Source: Roseiarcus sp963829505 (GTDB taxonomy: Bacteria; Pseudomonadota; Alphaproteobacteria; Rhizobiales; Beijerinckiaceae). From it: a stretch of DNA of 64,000 nt. The DNA is taken from NCBI GenBank assembly GCA_963829505.1, contig CAWHIL010000002.1:496001-560000 (forward strand). The letters run 5' to 3'. This document shows, piece after piece, positions 9,075 through 17,266 of the stretch. A program made the position numbers and the translations under genes. The notes beneath the pieces were generated by a model. That model made no database searches, was not told the DNA's origin, and saw only the letters and a program-made list of their open reading frames with translations. Numbering within the stretch: position 1 is the first letter of the stretch; the number at the start of each line of letters is the position of its first letter.

Positions 9075-10088
9075 TCAACCCCAGCAGATCTTGAGCGCTT
9101 CGTCGCTGGTGATCGACGGCACGCCGGCGACCGGGTGGTCGGTGACGAGCTTCTCGCCGGTGTCGATGCTGGTCGGCTTCTTGCCGCTCTTGATGTATTC
9201 GGCGACCGCGGCGACGCCGTCGGCGGCCATGAGCAGCGGGTATTGCTGCGAGGTCGCGCCGAGGATCCCCTCCTTGACCCATTTCACGCCCTGGCAACCG
9301 CCGTCGACGCCGACGAACAGAACGCCCTGCTCCTTGCCAGCCGCCTTCAGCGCCGCGTAGCCGCCGTAGGCCGCCGGCTCGTTGATCGCGTAGACGAGGT
9401 CGATCTTGTCGGCCTTCTGGAGGATGTTCTCCATCGCCTTGCGGCCGCCTTCGGTCGCGCCCTTCGTCACGTCTGAGCCGACGATCTGCGGGCTGTCGCT
9501 CGGCGAGAAATGCTTCTTGTCCTTGACGGTGATGCCGAACCCGTCGAGGAAGCCGTTGTGGCGCAGATAGTCGACGGTCGGCTCGTTGGAGGCGAGGTCG
9601 AGGGTGGCGATCTTGGCGCTTCCGGCCTTGTCGCCGAGCGTCGCCTTCGCCCACTGACCGATCAGCTGGCCGGCCTTATAATTGTCGGTCGCAAAGAGCG
9701 CGTCGGCGGCGCTCTCGGGGTCGAGCGGCGTGTCGAGGGTGATGACGATGACGCCGGCGTCGCGCGCCTTCTTCACCGTCGGCACGATCGCCGTCGAATC
9801 GCTCGGAACCAGGAGAATGCCCTTGGCGCCGGCGGCGATAAGCTGCTCGATGGCGGCGACTTCGCCGTCGTTGTCGCCGTCGAACTTGCCGGCGTAGGCC
9901 TGCGGCGTCATGCCGAGTTCCTTGGCCTTCGCCTCGAAGCCTTCGCGCATCTTGACAAAGAACGGATTGGTGTTCGTCTTGGTGACGAGTCCGACGATCG
10001 GGCCGTCGGCGTACGAGGGAGCGCTGGTCAGCGCAAGCGTCAGGGCGGCGGCCGCCGCGGTCGTCAGAATGGCGTTCAGTTTGGACAC
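9075..10088 (-). CDS. frcB: Periplasmic fructose-type binding protein (FrcB-like)
   Basis: 337 residues with a Sec signal peptide (residues 1 to about 27, ending SAPSYADG). The body is a type I periplasmic-binding fold: GLVTKTNTNPFFVKMREGF, GILLVPSDSTAIVP, TLDTPLDPESAADALFATDN and GVDGGCQGVKWVKEG. This pattern is that of rhizobial FrcB. It starts the importer 1 operon (frcB, frcC, frcA on the minus strand). The promoter region is shared with the divergent ROK regulator and contains a 36-bp inverted repeat overlapping the predicted -35 and -10, so repression by that regulator is likely. Confidence 0.88.
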   Translation of the reverse strand: MSKLNAILTTAAAAALTLALTSAPSYADGPIVGLVTKTNTNPFFVKMREGFEAKAKELGMTPQAYAGKFDGDNDGEVAAIEQLIAAGAKGILLVPSDSTAIVPTVKKARDAGVIVITLDTPLDPESAADALFATDNYKAGQLIGQWAKATLGDKAGSAKIATLDLASNEPTVDYLRHNGFLDGFGITVKDKKHFSPSDSPQIVGSDVTKGATEGGRKAMENILQKADKIDLVYAINEPAAYGGYAALKAAGKEQGVLFVGVDGGCQGVKWVKEGILGATSQQYPLLMAADGVAAVAEYIKSGKKPTSIDTGEKLVTDHPVAGVPSITSDEALKICWG

Positions 10089-10201
10089 GGGTCTAATCCT
10101 CCCAGGGTGCAGGCGACGCTTGTTCCCGGGCGGCTGAAACGCTTCTTGCGCCTCGTCGCCCCTTGCGTCGTCGCCCTAATGACGCAAATAATCGTGCCGG
10201 A

Positions 10202-10237
10202 GTCAAGATAATTATATCCGGTTTAATTATTCTTGAC
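10202..10237. promoter_or_regulatory. Inverted-repeat operator over the frcB promoter
   Basis: GTCAAGATAATTATA, a short spacer, then TTTAATTATTCTTGAC make a near-perfect inverted repeat in an otherwise GC-rich intergenic region. On the minus strand it covers a plausible promoter: ATGTCA at 10239-10234, a 17-bp spacer and TATAAT at 10216-10211. Binding by the adjacent ROK protein here would block frcBCA, and probably also its own gene, which lies on the other side. Confidence 0.75.
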
Positions 10238-10299
10238 ATCCGGGCGGGTCCGGGGCTCAATTTCCGAAAGTTGAGCAAAAAACGGCTGAGAGGCGGAGG

Positions 10300-11573
10300 A
10301 TGGCGGAGGCGCGGGACGCAGCGCAGGCGCGTGGGCGCCTCGCGACCGAGGCGGCAGGCGCACAGCCTCAGGCGTTGCACGCCGGCGCCGCCAGCGGCGC
10401 CGACCAGGCCGGCGTTCGCCTCTACAACGAGCGGCTGATTCTCACTCTGGTGCGGCGTTTCGGGCCGCTGTCGAAAATCGAAGTGGCGAGATTGACGGGA
10501 TTGTCGGTGCAATCGACCTCGGCGATCATGAACAGGCTCCAGGCGGAAGGGCTCCTCAAGCGCGAGGCCCCCTTGCGGGGCCGCGTCGGCCAGCCGACCG
10601 TGCCCATGTCGCTCGATCCGGAAGGGGCGCATTCGCTCGGTCTGACCATCGGCCGGCGCGGCTGCGACCTCGTGCTCGTCGACTTCTGCGGCGGCGTCCG
10701 CAAGCGCGCGCACGAAGCCTTTCCGTTCCCGACGCCGGCCGCGATCCTCAAGTTCGTCCGCGAACGGATCCCCGCGCTGACCGCGTCGCTTGCGGAGGTC
10801 AAGCGGCTGCGCATCGCGGGGCTCGGCGTGGCGGCGCCGTTTCAGCTCTGGACCTGGGAAGCCGAAATCGGCGCGCCGGAAGGGGCGCTCGCCGCATGGC
10901 GGGAGTTCGACGCGGCCAAGGAGATCGCGGCGCTCTGCCCGTATCCGGTGACGCTCTGCAACGACGCGACCGCCGCATGCGCGGCCGAGTTCTTCTTCGG
11001 CCCCGGCTGGCGCCATCGCGACTTCCTCTACTTCTTCCTCGGCGAGTTCATCGGCGGAGGCGTCGTGCTCGACGGCTCGCTGAACTCGGGCGCACCGGCA
11101 ACGCCGGGGCGCTCGGCTCGATGCCGATCGCCCGGCAGGGCGAAGTCGCGCAACTCGTCGCCTGCGCCTCGCTCTATCAACTCGAGCGCCGGCTCGACCG
11201 GGCCGGGCTCGACGCCTCCCTCGTGTGGGCCGCGGCGGAGGACTGGACGGGATTCGGCGCGCATCTCGACGCGTGGATCGAGGATGCGGCGCGGGCGCTC
11301 GCCTTCGCCTCGGTCGCGGCGCTGTCGGTCGTCGACTTCGAGGCGATCGTCATCGACGGCGCGATGCCGGCGTCGGTGCGCGGCCGCCTGAGCGCGCGCA
11401 CGGCCGAGATCTTCGACGGTCTCGACCGGCGGGGCTTGAGCGACGTCAGCATCGTTCCCGGCACGATCGGCGCCGATGCGCGCGCGATCGGCGGCGCGGC
11501 GCTGCCGCTGATCAAGGCGTTCGCCCGCGACCGCGAGGTTCTCCTCAAAGACTCTCTCGCGCAAGCAAGCTGA
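10300..11573 (+). pseudogene. ROK-family transcriptional regulator, interrupted by a frameshift
   Basis: Codons 10300 to about 11095 encode a winged-helix DNA-binding domain (FGPLSKIEVARLTGLSVQST, about residues 53-72) and the first part of a ROK domain, including CNDATAACAAEFFFG. The remainder (RTGNAGALGSMPIARQGE to the stop at 11573) is in a different frame. The join is near 11090-11097; one missing C after TCGGGC would restore reading. ROK regulators bind sugars or sugar phosphates and repress uptake genes. Its divergent position from frcB with a palindrome between them fits local control. AGAGG lies seven bases before the ATG. Real inactivation would derepress the importer, but a sequencing error is equally possible. 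Confidence 0.85.
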
Positions 11574-11691
11574 CATGACGGTCGACCCCGCCTCGGCTCC
11601 GCAAGCCAACGAACACGCCGCGCCCGCCGCCGGACACGGCGGCCCGAACGAGGGCGCTGGCTCCAGGGCCGGGGGCGTTCCCGGATCGGAC

Positions 11692-13170
11692 ATGGCCTCG
11701 ATCGTCAAGGTCGAGCCGTTCGATCTCCTCGTCTTCGGCGGCACCGGCGACCTCGCCTACCGCAAGCTCTATCCCGCGCTGTTCCACCGGGAGACGAGCG
11801 GCCAGTTCACCGATCCGACCCGCATCGTCGGCGTATCGCGCCGGCCTCTCGACCGCGACGCGTTCCGCGCCAGCGTCAAGGACGCGCTCGTGAAAGAGCA
11901 CGCGGTCGGCGGCGGCGACGGCGAGGCGCTCGACCGCTTTCTCGCCCGTCTCGACTACGTTTCGGCTGACGCGACGAGCGAATCGGGCTGGCCTCAGCTC
12001 CGGCGGGAACTGGGAGCGGACGAGCGCATCCGCGCCTTCTATCTCGCCACCGGCCCCGACCTCTTCTGCCCGATCGCCCGGCGCCTCGGGGCGGAAGGGC
12101 TCGTCAGCCCGCGCGCGCGCATCATCGTCGAGAAGCCGATCGGGCGGGACCGGGCGAGCGCCGAAGCGATCAACACCGAGATCGGCTCGGTGTTCGCCGA
12201 GAGCGCGATCTTCCGGATCGACCACTATCTCGGCAAGGAGTCGGTGCAGAACCTGATGGCGCTGCGCTTCGCCAACGCGCTGCTCGAGCCGGTGTGGAAC
12301 AGCGCCCATATCGACCACGTTCAGATCACGGTCGCCGAGACGCTCGGGGTGGAGAAGCGCGGCGCCTATTACGACGAATCGGGCGCGCTGCGCGACATGG
12401 TGCAGAACCACATGATGCAGCTCCTGTGCCTCGTCGCCATGGAGCCGCCGAACTCCATGGACGCCGACGCGCTGCGCGACGAGAAACTCAAGGTCCTGAA
12501 GGCGCTGACCCCGATCGACGATTCCAACGCCGCCGCGCTCACCGTGCGCGGGCAGTATCGCGCGGGCTTCGCCGATGGCGTCCCCGTGCCGAGCTACCTG
12601 CACGACATCGGCAAGCACGAGAGCGACACCGAGACGTTCGTCGCCCTCAAGGTCGGCGTCGCCAACTGGCGCTGGGCGGGAGCTCCCTTCTACCTGCGCA
12701 GCGGCAAGCGGCTTCCGCACCGCTTCTCCGAGATCGTGGTCTGCTTCCGCCGCGTGCCGCACGCGATCTTCGAAATGCCGACCGGGGCGCCGGCCAACCG
12801 GCTCGTGATCCGCGTGCAGCCGGACGAGGGGATCAAGCTCTGGATGCTGGTGAAGGAGCCGGGCCCTGGCGCCACCCGTCTCATCCACCTGCCGCTCGAC
12901 ATGAGCTTCGCCAAGGCGTTCGGCGACAGGCAGGCGGACGCCTACGAACGCCTGCTGATGGACGCGATCCGCGGCAATCCGGCGCTCTTCATGCGCCGCG
13001 ACGAAGTCGAGTGGGCGTGGCGTTTCGTCGATCCGATCCGCGCCGCCTGGGCTTCCATGCGGGCGCCGCCCCGCCCCTATGCCGCCGGAACCTGGGGTCC
13101 GGCCGCGTCGGTCGCGCTGATCGGGCGGGACGGACGCACCTGGAACGAGGAGTTCAAAGATGCCGACTGA
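11692..13170 (+). CDS. zwf: Glucose-6-phosphate 1-dehydrogenase
   Basis: 492 residues from the ATG at 11692, the normal length. The NADP-binding motif FGGTGDLAYRKLYPAL lies at about residues 14-29 and the substrate-binding RIDHYLGKE motif in the middle. EKPIG and the C-terminal beta domain are also typical. It oxidises glucose 6-phosphate to 6-phosphogluconolactone, feeding the Entner-Doudoroff and oxidative pentose phosphate pathways. An in-frame ATG at 11575, directly after the ROK stop, would add a low-complexity 39-residue tail with no good ribosome site. It overlaps pgl by 11 bp. No edd gene follows in this window. Confidence 0.95.
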   Translation: MASIVKVEPFDLLVFGGTGDLAYRKLYPALFHRETSGQFTDPTRIVGVSRRPLDRDAFRASVKDALVKEHAVGGGDGEALDRFLARLDYVSADATSESGWPQLRRELGADERIRAFYLATGPDLFCPIARRLGAEGLVSPRARIIVEKPIGRDRASAEAINTEIGSVFAESAIFRIDHYLGKESVQNLMALRFANALLEPVWNSAHIDHVQITVAETLGVEKRGAYYDESGALRDMVQNHMMQLLCLVAMEPPNSMDADALRDEKLKVLKALTPIDDSNAAALTVRGQYRAGFADGVPVPSYLHDIGKHESDTETFVALKVGVANWRWAGAPFYLRSGKRLPHRFSEIVVCFRRVPHAIFEMPTGAPANRLVIRVQPDEGIKLWMLVKEPGPGATRLIHLPLDMSFAKAFGDRQADAYERLLMDAIRGNPALFMRRDEVEWAWRFVDPIRAAWASMRAPPRPYAAGTWGPAASVALIGRDGRTWNEEFKDAD

Positions 13171-13873
13171 GATCGAGCGGCGCGACTTCGCCGACGACGA
13201 GGAACTCGCCCCCGCCTTCGCCGACTGGACGGCGCAGAAGCTGAAGGGCGCGATCGCCGATCGCGGCGCGGCGCTCCTGATCGTGTCCGGCGGCAAGACG
13301 CCGGCGGGCTACTTCGCCGCGCTGTCGAACCTGGCCCTCGACTGGACGCGGGTGTCGATCACGCTGGCCGACGAGCGCCGCGTCGCCGACGACAGCCCGC
13401 GATCGAACGCCAGGCTCGTGCGCGAGACCCTGCTCACGCATCGCGCCGCGGCCGCGACCTTCATCCCGCTCGCCGATTCGCGCCTTTCCGAGAGCCAGGA
13501 GTTGGCGGCGGCGAGCGCCCGCGTCGCCAACCTTCCCCTGCCCGCCGATCTCGTCGTGCTCGGCATGGGCGACGACGGCCACACGGCTTCGTGGTTTCCG
13601 GGGGCCGACAGGCTCGCCGAGGCGATGGACCCGGGCGCGCGCCAGTTCGTCGCGCCGATCAGTGCGCCCGACGCTCCCGAGCCGCGCCTGACGCTGACCG
13701 GGCGCCTCATCCTGCGGGCGCGGTCGATCGCCCTCCTCATCGAAGGTGAGGACAAGATGGCGACGCTCGCCAAGGCGCTCGAGGACGGCCCCGAAGAGGC
13801 GATGCCGATCCGCTCGGTGCTCCGCCGGATGGCCGGCCGCCTGACGATCTTCGCCGCACGGAAGGAAGGGTAG
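13160..13873 (+). CDS. pgl: 6-phosphogluconolactonase
   Basis: 237 residues of the NagB/Pgl family. SGGKTP near residue 45 binds the phosphate, LADERRV follows, and GMGDDGHTASWFPG is the family signature with the catalytic His. It hydrolyses 6-phosphogluconolactone, the product of the Zwf enzyme encoded immediately upstream. The start overlaps the last 11 bases of zwf, so the two are translationally coupled. The ROK gene, zwf and pgl read in one direction and are probably one transcription unit under the shared frc promoter region. Confidence 0.94.
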   Translation: MPTEIERRDFADDEELAPAFADWTAQKLKGAIADRGAALLIVSGGKTPAGYFAALSNLALDWTRVSITLADERRVADDSPRSNARLVRETLLTHRAAAATFIPLADSRLSESQELAAASARVANLPLPADLVVLGMGDDGHTASWFPGADRLAEAMDPGARQFVAPISAPDAPEPRLTLTGRLILRARSIALLIEGEDKMATLAKALEDGPEEAMPIRSVLRRMAGRLTIFAARKEG

Positions 13874-13941
13874 GCGGACCCGCTGTTTTCGGCCGTTCTC
13901 GCCGCACGCGCCCCGGAGGGCGGCTCCCTGGGGCGTAAACC

Positions 13942-13957
13942 TGTTTCACGTGAAACA
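13942..13957. promoter_or_regulatory. Perfect parS centromere site
   Basis: TGTTTCACGTGAAACA is a complete 16-bp palindrome identical to the consensus parS bound by ParB. It lies in the intergenic region after pgl. ParB loading at parS recruits condensin and drives origin segregation; such sites cluster near the replication origin. parA, parB and gidAB are not in this window. Confidence 0.88.
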
Positions 13958-13972
13958 CTTAGCGTATGTTTT

Positions 13973-14056
13973 CAACAGGGAGGATTTTCGCCGGAACAGG
14001 GAGAATTATTGCGCGGAACAGGGAGGATTTTGCGCGGAACAGGGAGGGTTTTGGCG
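13973..14056. repeat. Short tandem repeat array, ~21-22 bp units (4 copies)
   Basis: Four consecutive units share the core AACAGGGAG(A/G)(A/G)TT, with full units starting at 13993, 14015 and 14036 and a divergent one at 13973. Units are contiguous, without spacers, so this is not a CRISPR array. Similar ACAGGGA(N)TTTTGCGCGGA arrays occur between genes in Hyphomicrobiales, and their translation gives repeating NRE motifs. It lies between the parS site and a decayed HepT-MntA module. Confidence 0.75.
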
Positions 14057-14224
14057 GAAACTTCCGCGGCCGTTCGCACGAAACCCGGAGGCCCTTGGAA
14101 GGCCGGCAGAGCGCCTTTCCGGGCGTGAGTGTCGTCGATCTGTTGCGGGCGACGAGTTCCAGAAACCGGTGCCGGCGATCGCGGAGAGGATGTCCTCGAT
14201 CCTGTCGCGATCGCCGCGCGGCAT
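14006..14224 (-). pseudogene. HepT-like toxin remnant
   Basis: Only the first ~17 codons (MPRGDRDRIEDILSAIAG) look like a HepT/DUF86 ribonuclease N-terminus. The frame then runs into sequence unrelated to the family and ends inside the short tandem repeats. The conserved R-x4-6-H catalytic motif is absent. Its ATG shares one base with the stop of the adjacent nucleotidyltransferase gene, the usual arrangement of HepT-MntA pairs in this order. I read it as a toxin gene truncated by the repeat-containing DNA. Confidence 0.6.
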
Positions 14225-14493
14225 CAGAATACCGGCGCCCGCTCGCGCTCGAAGGCCGCCCGCACTTGCGGCCGGAAATTTTCCGCCTCGCCAAGGTCGA
14301 CAGGACGACCCAGGGCGTCCTCCAACAGGAGGCGGGTATCTCCCATGCGGATCAGCGAAAACGAGCGGCCGGGTTCGATTTCGACGGCGATGTCCACATC
14401 GCTGTCTGGCCGGTCATCGCCACGGGCTACCGAACCGAACACGGCAAGGTGACGGATGCCGCGCCGCCGCAGTTCCGGTTCCGCGGCTCGCAA
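14224..14493 (-). CDS. MntA-like minimal nucleotidyltransferase, N-terminus disrupted
   Basis: 89 residues with the pol-beta nucleotidyltransferase motif GSVARGDDRPDSDVDIAVE (GSx10DxD). MntA proteins AMPylate the HepT toxin to neutralise it. The gene probably began at ATG 14529 (MATGMLDEVRS), but an in-frame TGA at 14496-14494 interrupts it, and translation could only resume at the TTG directly after (14493). The catalytic motif remains intact, so a short form may be active, but with the partner toxin truncated the module is likely dead. Alternatively the TTG is the true start. Confidence 0.65.
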   Translation of the reverse strand: MRAAEPELRRRGIRHLAVFGSVARGDDRPDSDVDIAVEIEPGRSFSLIRMGDTRLLLEDALGRPVDLGEAENFRPQVRAAFERERAPVF

Positions 14494-14670
14494 TCAACTC
14501 CGCACTTCGTCAAGCATCCCCGTCGCCATGAGGTCCGACCGTGATCTTTGCCCGAGGTTTTCAGGATAATGTCATACGGCCGGGGAATCCAGCGCAGCGG
14601 CGCACAACAGAGCGAAATGCCTCAAGGCCAACTGGCGCGCGTGATCGCCGGCGGCTGGTTTACCGAGCGT

Positions 14671-14972
14671 TCAAGGCCCGGTGCCGGCCGTCGGCCGCCA
14701 AGCCGCCAGCATCGCCTTCGCCGACCTGGCGATGGTCTCGGCGTCGAGGACGGGCTTCAGACCAAACCGCGCGGCGTACAGTTTGAGGTCGTCGACGACT
14801 TGCGCGCGCGACGGGTAGCGGCCATAGGCCAGCGACCTTGCGAGGCCAGGACACGCCGATGGGCGTCCGCCTTGTCGAGGATGACAAAGGTCAACCCCCG
14901 TCATTGCAGGCTCGCCGCCGCGGCAAGCCCGGCCGGCCCGGCGCCGATGACGATCGCGACGGCATTTTGCAT
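14671..14972 (-). pseudogene. Flavin-dependent monooxygenase/oxidoreductase remnant
   Basis: From ATG 14972 the frame encodes an intact Rossmann FAD-binding start (AVAIVIGAGPAGLAAAASLQ), then a TGA at 14903-14901, then RGLTFVILDKAD in the same frame. Further on, in a different frame, AYGRYPSRAQVVDDLKLYAA and FGLKP resemble the next conserved block of flavin-containing monooxygenases, before a stop at 14671. Most of the ~350-400 residues expected are missing. It is a degraded gene with at least one nonsense change, a frame change and a large deletion. It lies between the MntA remnant and a solute-binding protein gene. Confidence 0.7.
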
Positions 14973-14999
14973 CGCAGATCGCTCGCCGCCCGCTTCGCC

Positions 15000-16226
15000 T
15001 CAGCTCTTCACGAACGGGCAGCCGCCCTTGTCGAGCGCGCGGAAGGCGTCTTCGGCTGCGATGGTCGAGACGATGGAGAAGACGTCCCACTCGGATTTCG
15101 ATTCGGCGGGCGTCTTGACGCGGTAGAGAAAGATCGGGTGCAGCGCGCGCCCGTCGACGCGGATCGACCCCTTGCCGAACAGCGGATCGTCGGTCGGCAT
15201 CGCCTTCATGGCGTCGATCAGCGCGACGCCGTCGGCGGCGCTCTTCGTGCTCGCCATCGCCTTCAGGAGATGCGCGGTCGCCCCGTACATGCCGGCGTGC
15301 ATGTCGTTGGGCATCATCTTCTTCGGATGGGCCTCGAGGAAGCGCCGCCCGAACGCGCGCGTACCCTCGTTGACGTCCCAGTAGAAGGCGGTCGGGAAGA
15401 GCGCGCCTTGCGCGATGTCGAGCCCGAGCGCCGGGATGTTGGTGATATTCAGGGTGAAGCCCGCGAGCTTCTGCTTCGGCGTGAGGCCGAATTCATGCGC
15501 CTGTTTGAAGCATCCATTGGTGTCGCCGCCGCCGTTGGCGAAGGCGACGACATCGGCGCCCGACCCTTGCGCCTGCAGAAGAAACGACGAGAAGTCGGGC
15601 GTGTTCAACGGATGGCGCACCGAGCCCAGCACCTTGCCGCCCGAAGCTTCGACGGCCGCCGCGCAATTGGCCTCGAGATCCTTGCCGAAGGCGTAGTCGG
15701 CGGTGATGAAGAACCATGTCTTGCCGCCAGCTTCCGTCAGCGCCTTGCCGAGCGCCGTCCCGGACGAATAGGTGTCGTAGGTCCACTGGACGAAATTCTT
15801 CGAGCACTTCGGTCCGGTCAGCACCGACGATCCGGCGCCCGAGCCGACGACCGCCTTGTTCTTCTCCTGCGCGACCCCGACGACGGCGAGCGCAACCGCC
15901 GAATTCGGCAGATCCATGACGACGTCGACGTCCTCGGTGTCGAACCATTTGCGCGCGATCGCGGCGCCGACGTCGGGCTTGTTCTGATGGTCGGCGCTGA
16001 CGATCTCGACGGGAACGCCTAGCTTGGCCGCGTAATCGTCGACGGCGAGTTGCGTGGCCACGACTGACCCGATCCCTTGAAAATCGGAATAGACGCTCGA
16101 CATGTCATTGAGGACGCCGATTTTGAGCGGCTTTTGTGTTTGCGCCCGCAACAGACGGGGCGCGGCCACGATGGCCGCGCTGCTCGCGAGAAAATGGCGA
16201 CGACTGAACCTCGATGCGACCGACAA
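15000..16226 (-). CDS. Branched-chain amino-acid-type ABC substrate-binding protein (LivK family)
   Basis: 408 residues. A twin-arginine-like leader (SRRHFLASSAAIVAA) precedes a type I periplasmic-binding fold (KIGVLNDMSSVYSD, ADHQNKPDVGAAIARKWFD, FFITADYAFGKDLE). It should bind an amino acid, amide or aromatic/organic acid in the periplasm. The TTG at 16226 is chosen because GGAGG lies seven bases before it; the GTG at 16268 has no such signal. It is an orphan here, with no LivHMGF genes adjacent. It is divergent from a glutathione transferase gene, with no evident functional link. Confidence 0.85.
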   Translation of the reverse strand: MSVASRFSRRHFLASSAAIVAAPRLLRAQTQKPLKIGVLNDMSSVYSDFQGIGSVVATQLAVDDYAAKLGVPVEIVSADHQNKPDVGAAIARKWFDTEDVDVVMDLPNSAVALAVVGVAQEKNKAVVGSGAGSSVLTGPKCSKNFVQWTYDTYSSGTALGKALTEAGGKTWFFITADYAFGKDLEANCAAAVEASGGKVLGSVRHPLNTPDFSSFLLQAQGSGADVVAFANGGGDTNGCFKQAHEFGLTPKQKLAGFTLNITNIPALGLDIAQGALFPTAFYWDVNEGTRAFGRRFLEAHPKKMMPNDMHAGMYGATAHLLKAMASTKSAADGVALIDAMKAMPTDDPLFGKGSIRVDGRALHPIFLYRVKTPAESKSEWDVFSIVSTIAAEDAFRALDKGGCPFVKS

Positions 16227-16356
16227 GAGCTTTCCTCCCGATTTTGTGTTTCGCGTTCTGACGGTCACTGTGGATCAATCGCATGACCGGAGCAACGGCA
16301 AAGGCCCGTCATTCTGCAGCCGCCCTCAAGGACCCCGCATAAAGGACCCACGACCC

Positions 16357-17238
16357 ATGCCTGAAGCCGAACCTTATGTCCCCGCAAAAGTCTGGACGTG
16401 GATCAAGCCGAACGGCGGCGAGTTCGCCAACATCAACAAGCCCGTCTCGGGCGCGACGCACGAGAAGGCGCTGGCGATTGGGCGCCATCCACTGCAGCTC
16501 TATTCGCTCGCGACGCCGAACGGGCAGAAGGTCACGATCCTGCTCGAGGAACTGCTTGCGGCCGGCCATAAAGGCGCCGAATACGACGCCTGGCTCATCA
16601 ACATCCGCGACGGCGACCAGTTCGGCAGCGGCTTCGTTGCGATCAACCCGAATTCGAAGATCCCGGCGATGGTCGACCGCTCGGGGCGCGAACCAATCCG
16701 GCTGTTCGAATCGGGCGCGATCCTGCTCTATCTCGCGGAGAAGTTCGGCGCGTTCCTGCCGACCGAGCCCGGTCCGCGGGCGGAGGCGCTGTCGTGGCTC
16801 TTCTGGCAGATGGGCAGCGCGCCCTATATCGGGGGCGGCTTCGGCCACTTCTACGCCTATGCGCCGACGAAGATCGAATACGCCATCGATCGCTTCGCGA
16901 TGGAGACGAAGCGCCTGCTCGACGTTCTCGACCGGCGGCTTGGCGAGAGCCGCTATCTCGCGGGCGACGCCCTGACGATCGCCGACTTCGCCAACTTCCC
17001 GTGGTACGGCGGCCTCGTCGAGGGCACGGCCTACAACGCCGGCGAGTTCCTGTCGGTGCAGGACTACAAGAACGTCAAGCGCTGGGCGGACGAAATCGGC
17101 GCGCGCCCGGCGGTGAGGCGGGGACGCATGGTCAACCGCACTTCCGGCGATCCGGCCAAGCAATTGCGCGAGCGCCACGACGCGAGCGACTTCGAGACGA
17201 AGACGCAGGACAAGGTCGAGGCGGGAGCGAAGGGTTAG
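16357..17238 (+). CDS. yghU: YghU-like glutathione S-transferase
   Basis: 293 residues, the length of YghU/Ure2p-like nu-class transferases. The N-terminal extension (YVPAKVWTW) and the thioredoxin-like domain, with GRHPLQLYSLATPNGQKV and NPNSKIPAM, are followed by a helical domain with GDALTIADFANFPWYGGL. Members show disulfide-bond reductase activity using glutathione. The ATG at 16357 gives the family N-terminus; longer in-frame starts have no supporting sequence. It is divergent from the LivK-type gene. Downstream, a triplicated 179-bp repeat separates it from a TetR gene on the other strand. Confidence 0.9.
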   Translation: MPEAEPYVPAKVWTWIKPNGGEFANINKPVSGATHEKALAIGRHPLQLYSLATPNGQKVTILLEELLAAGHKGAEYDAWLINIRDGDQFGSGFVAINPNSKIPAMVDRSGREPIRLFESGAILLYLAEKFGAFLPTEPGPRAEALSWLFWQMGSAPYIGGGFGHFYAYAPTKIEYAIDRFAMETKRLLDVLDRRLGESRYLAGDALTIADFANFPWYGGLVEGTAYNAGEFLSVQDYKNVKRWADEIGARPAVRRGRMVNRTSGDPAKQLRERHDASDFETKTQDKVEAGAKG

Positions 17239-17266
17239 GGGTAACCGCCAAGCGCCCCACCGAGGC

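Noticed and set aside
13973..14056. Possible CRISPR array
   Set aside because: Repeat units are contiguous and lack unique spacers, and no cas genes are present.
14541..14670. Small frames between the MntA and flavoprotein remnants
   Set aside because: They are Arg/Ala-rich in several frames with no start signal or motif; I see no gene here.
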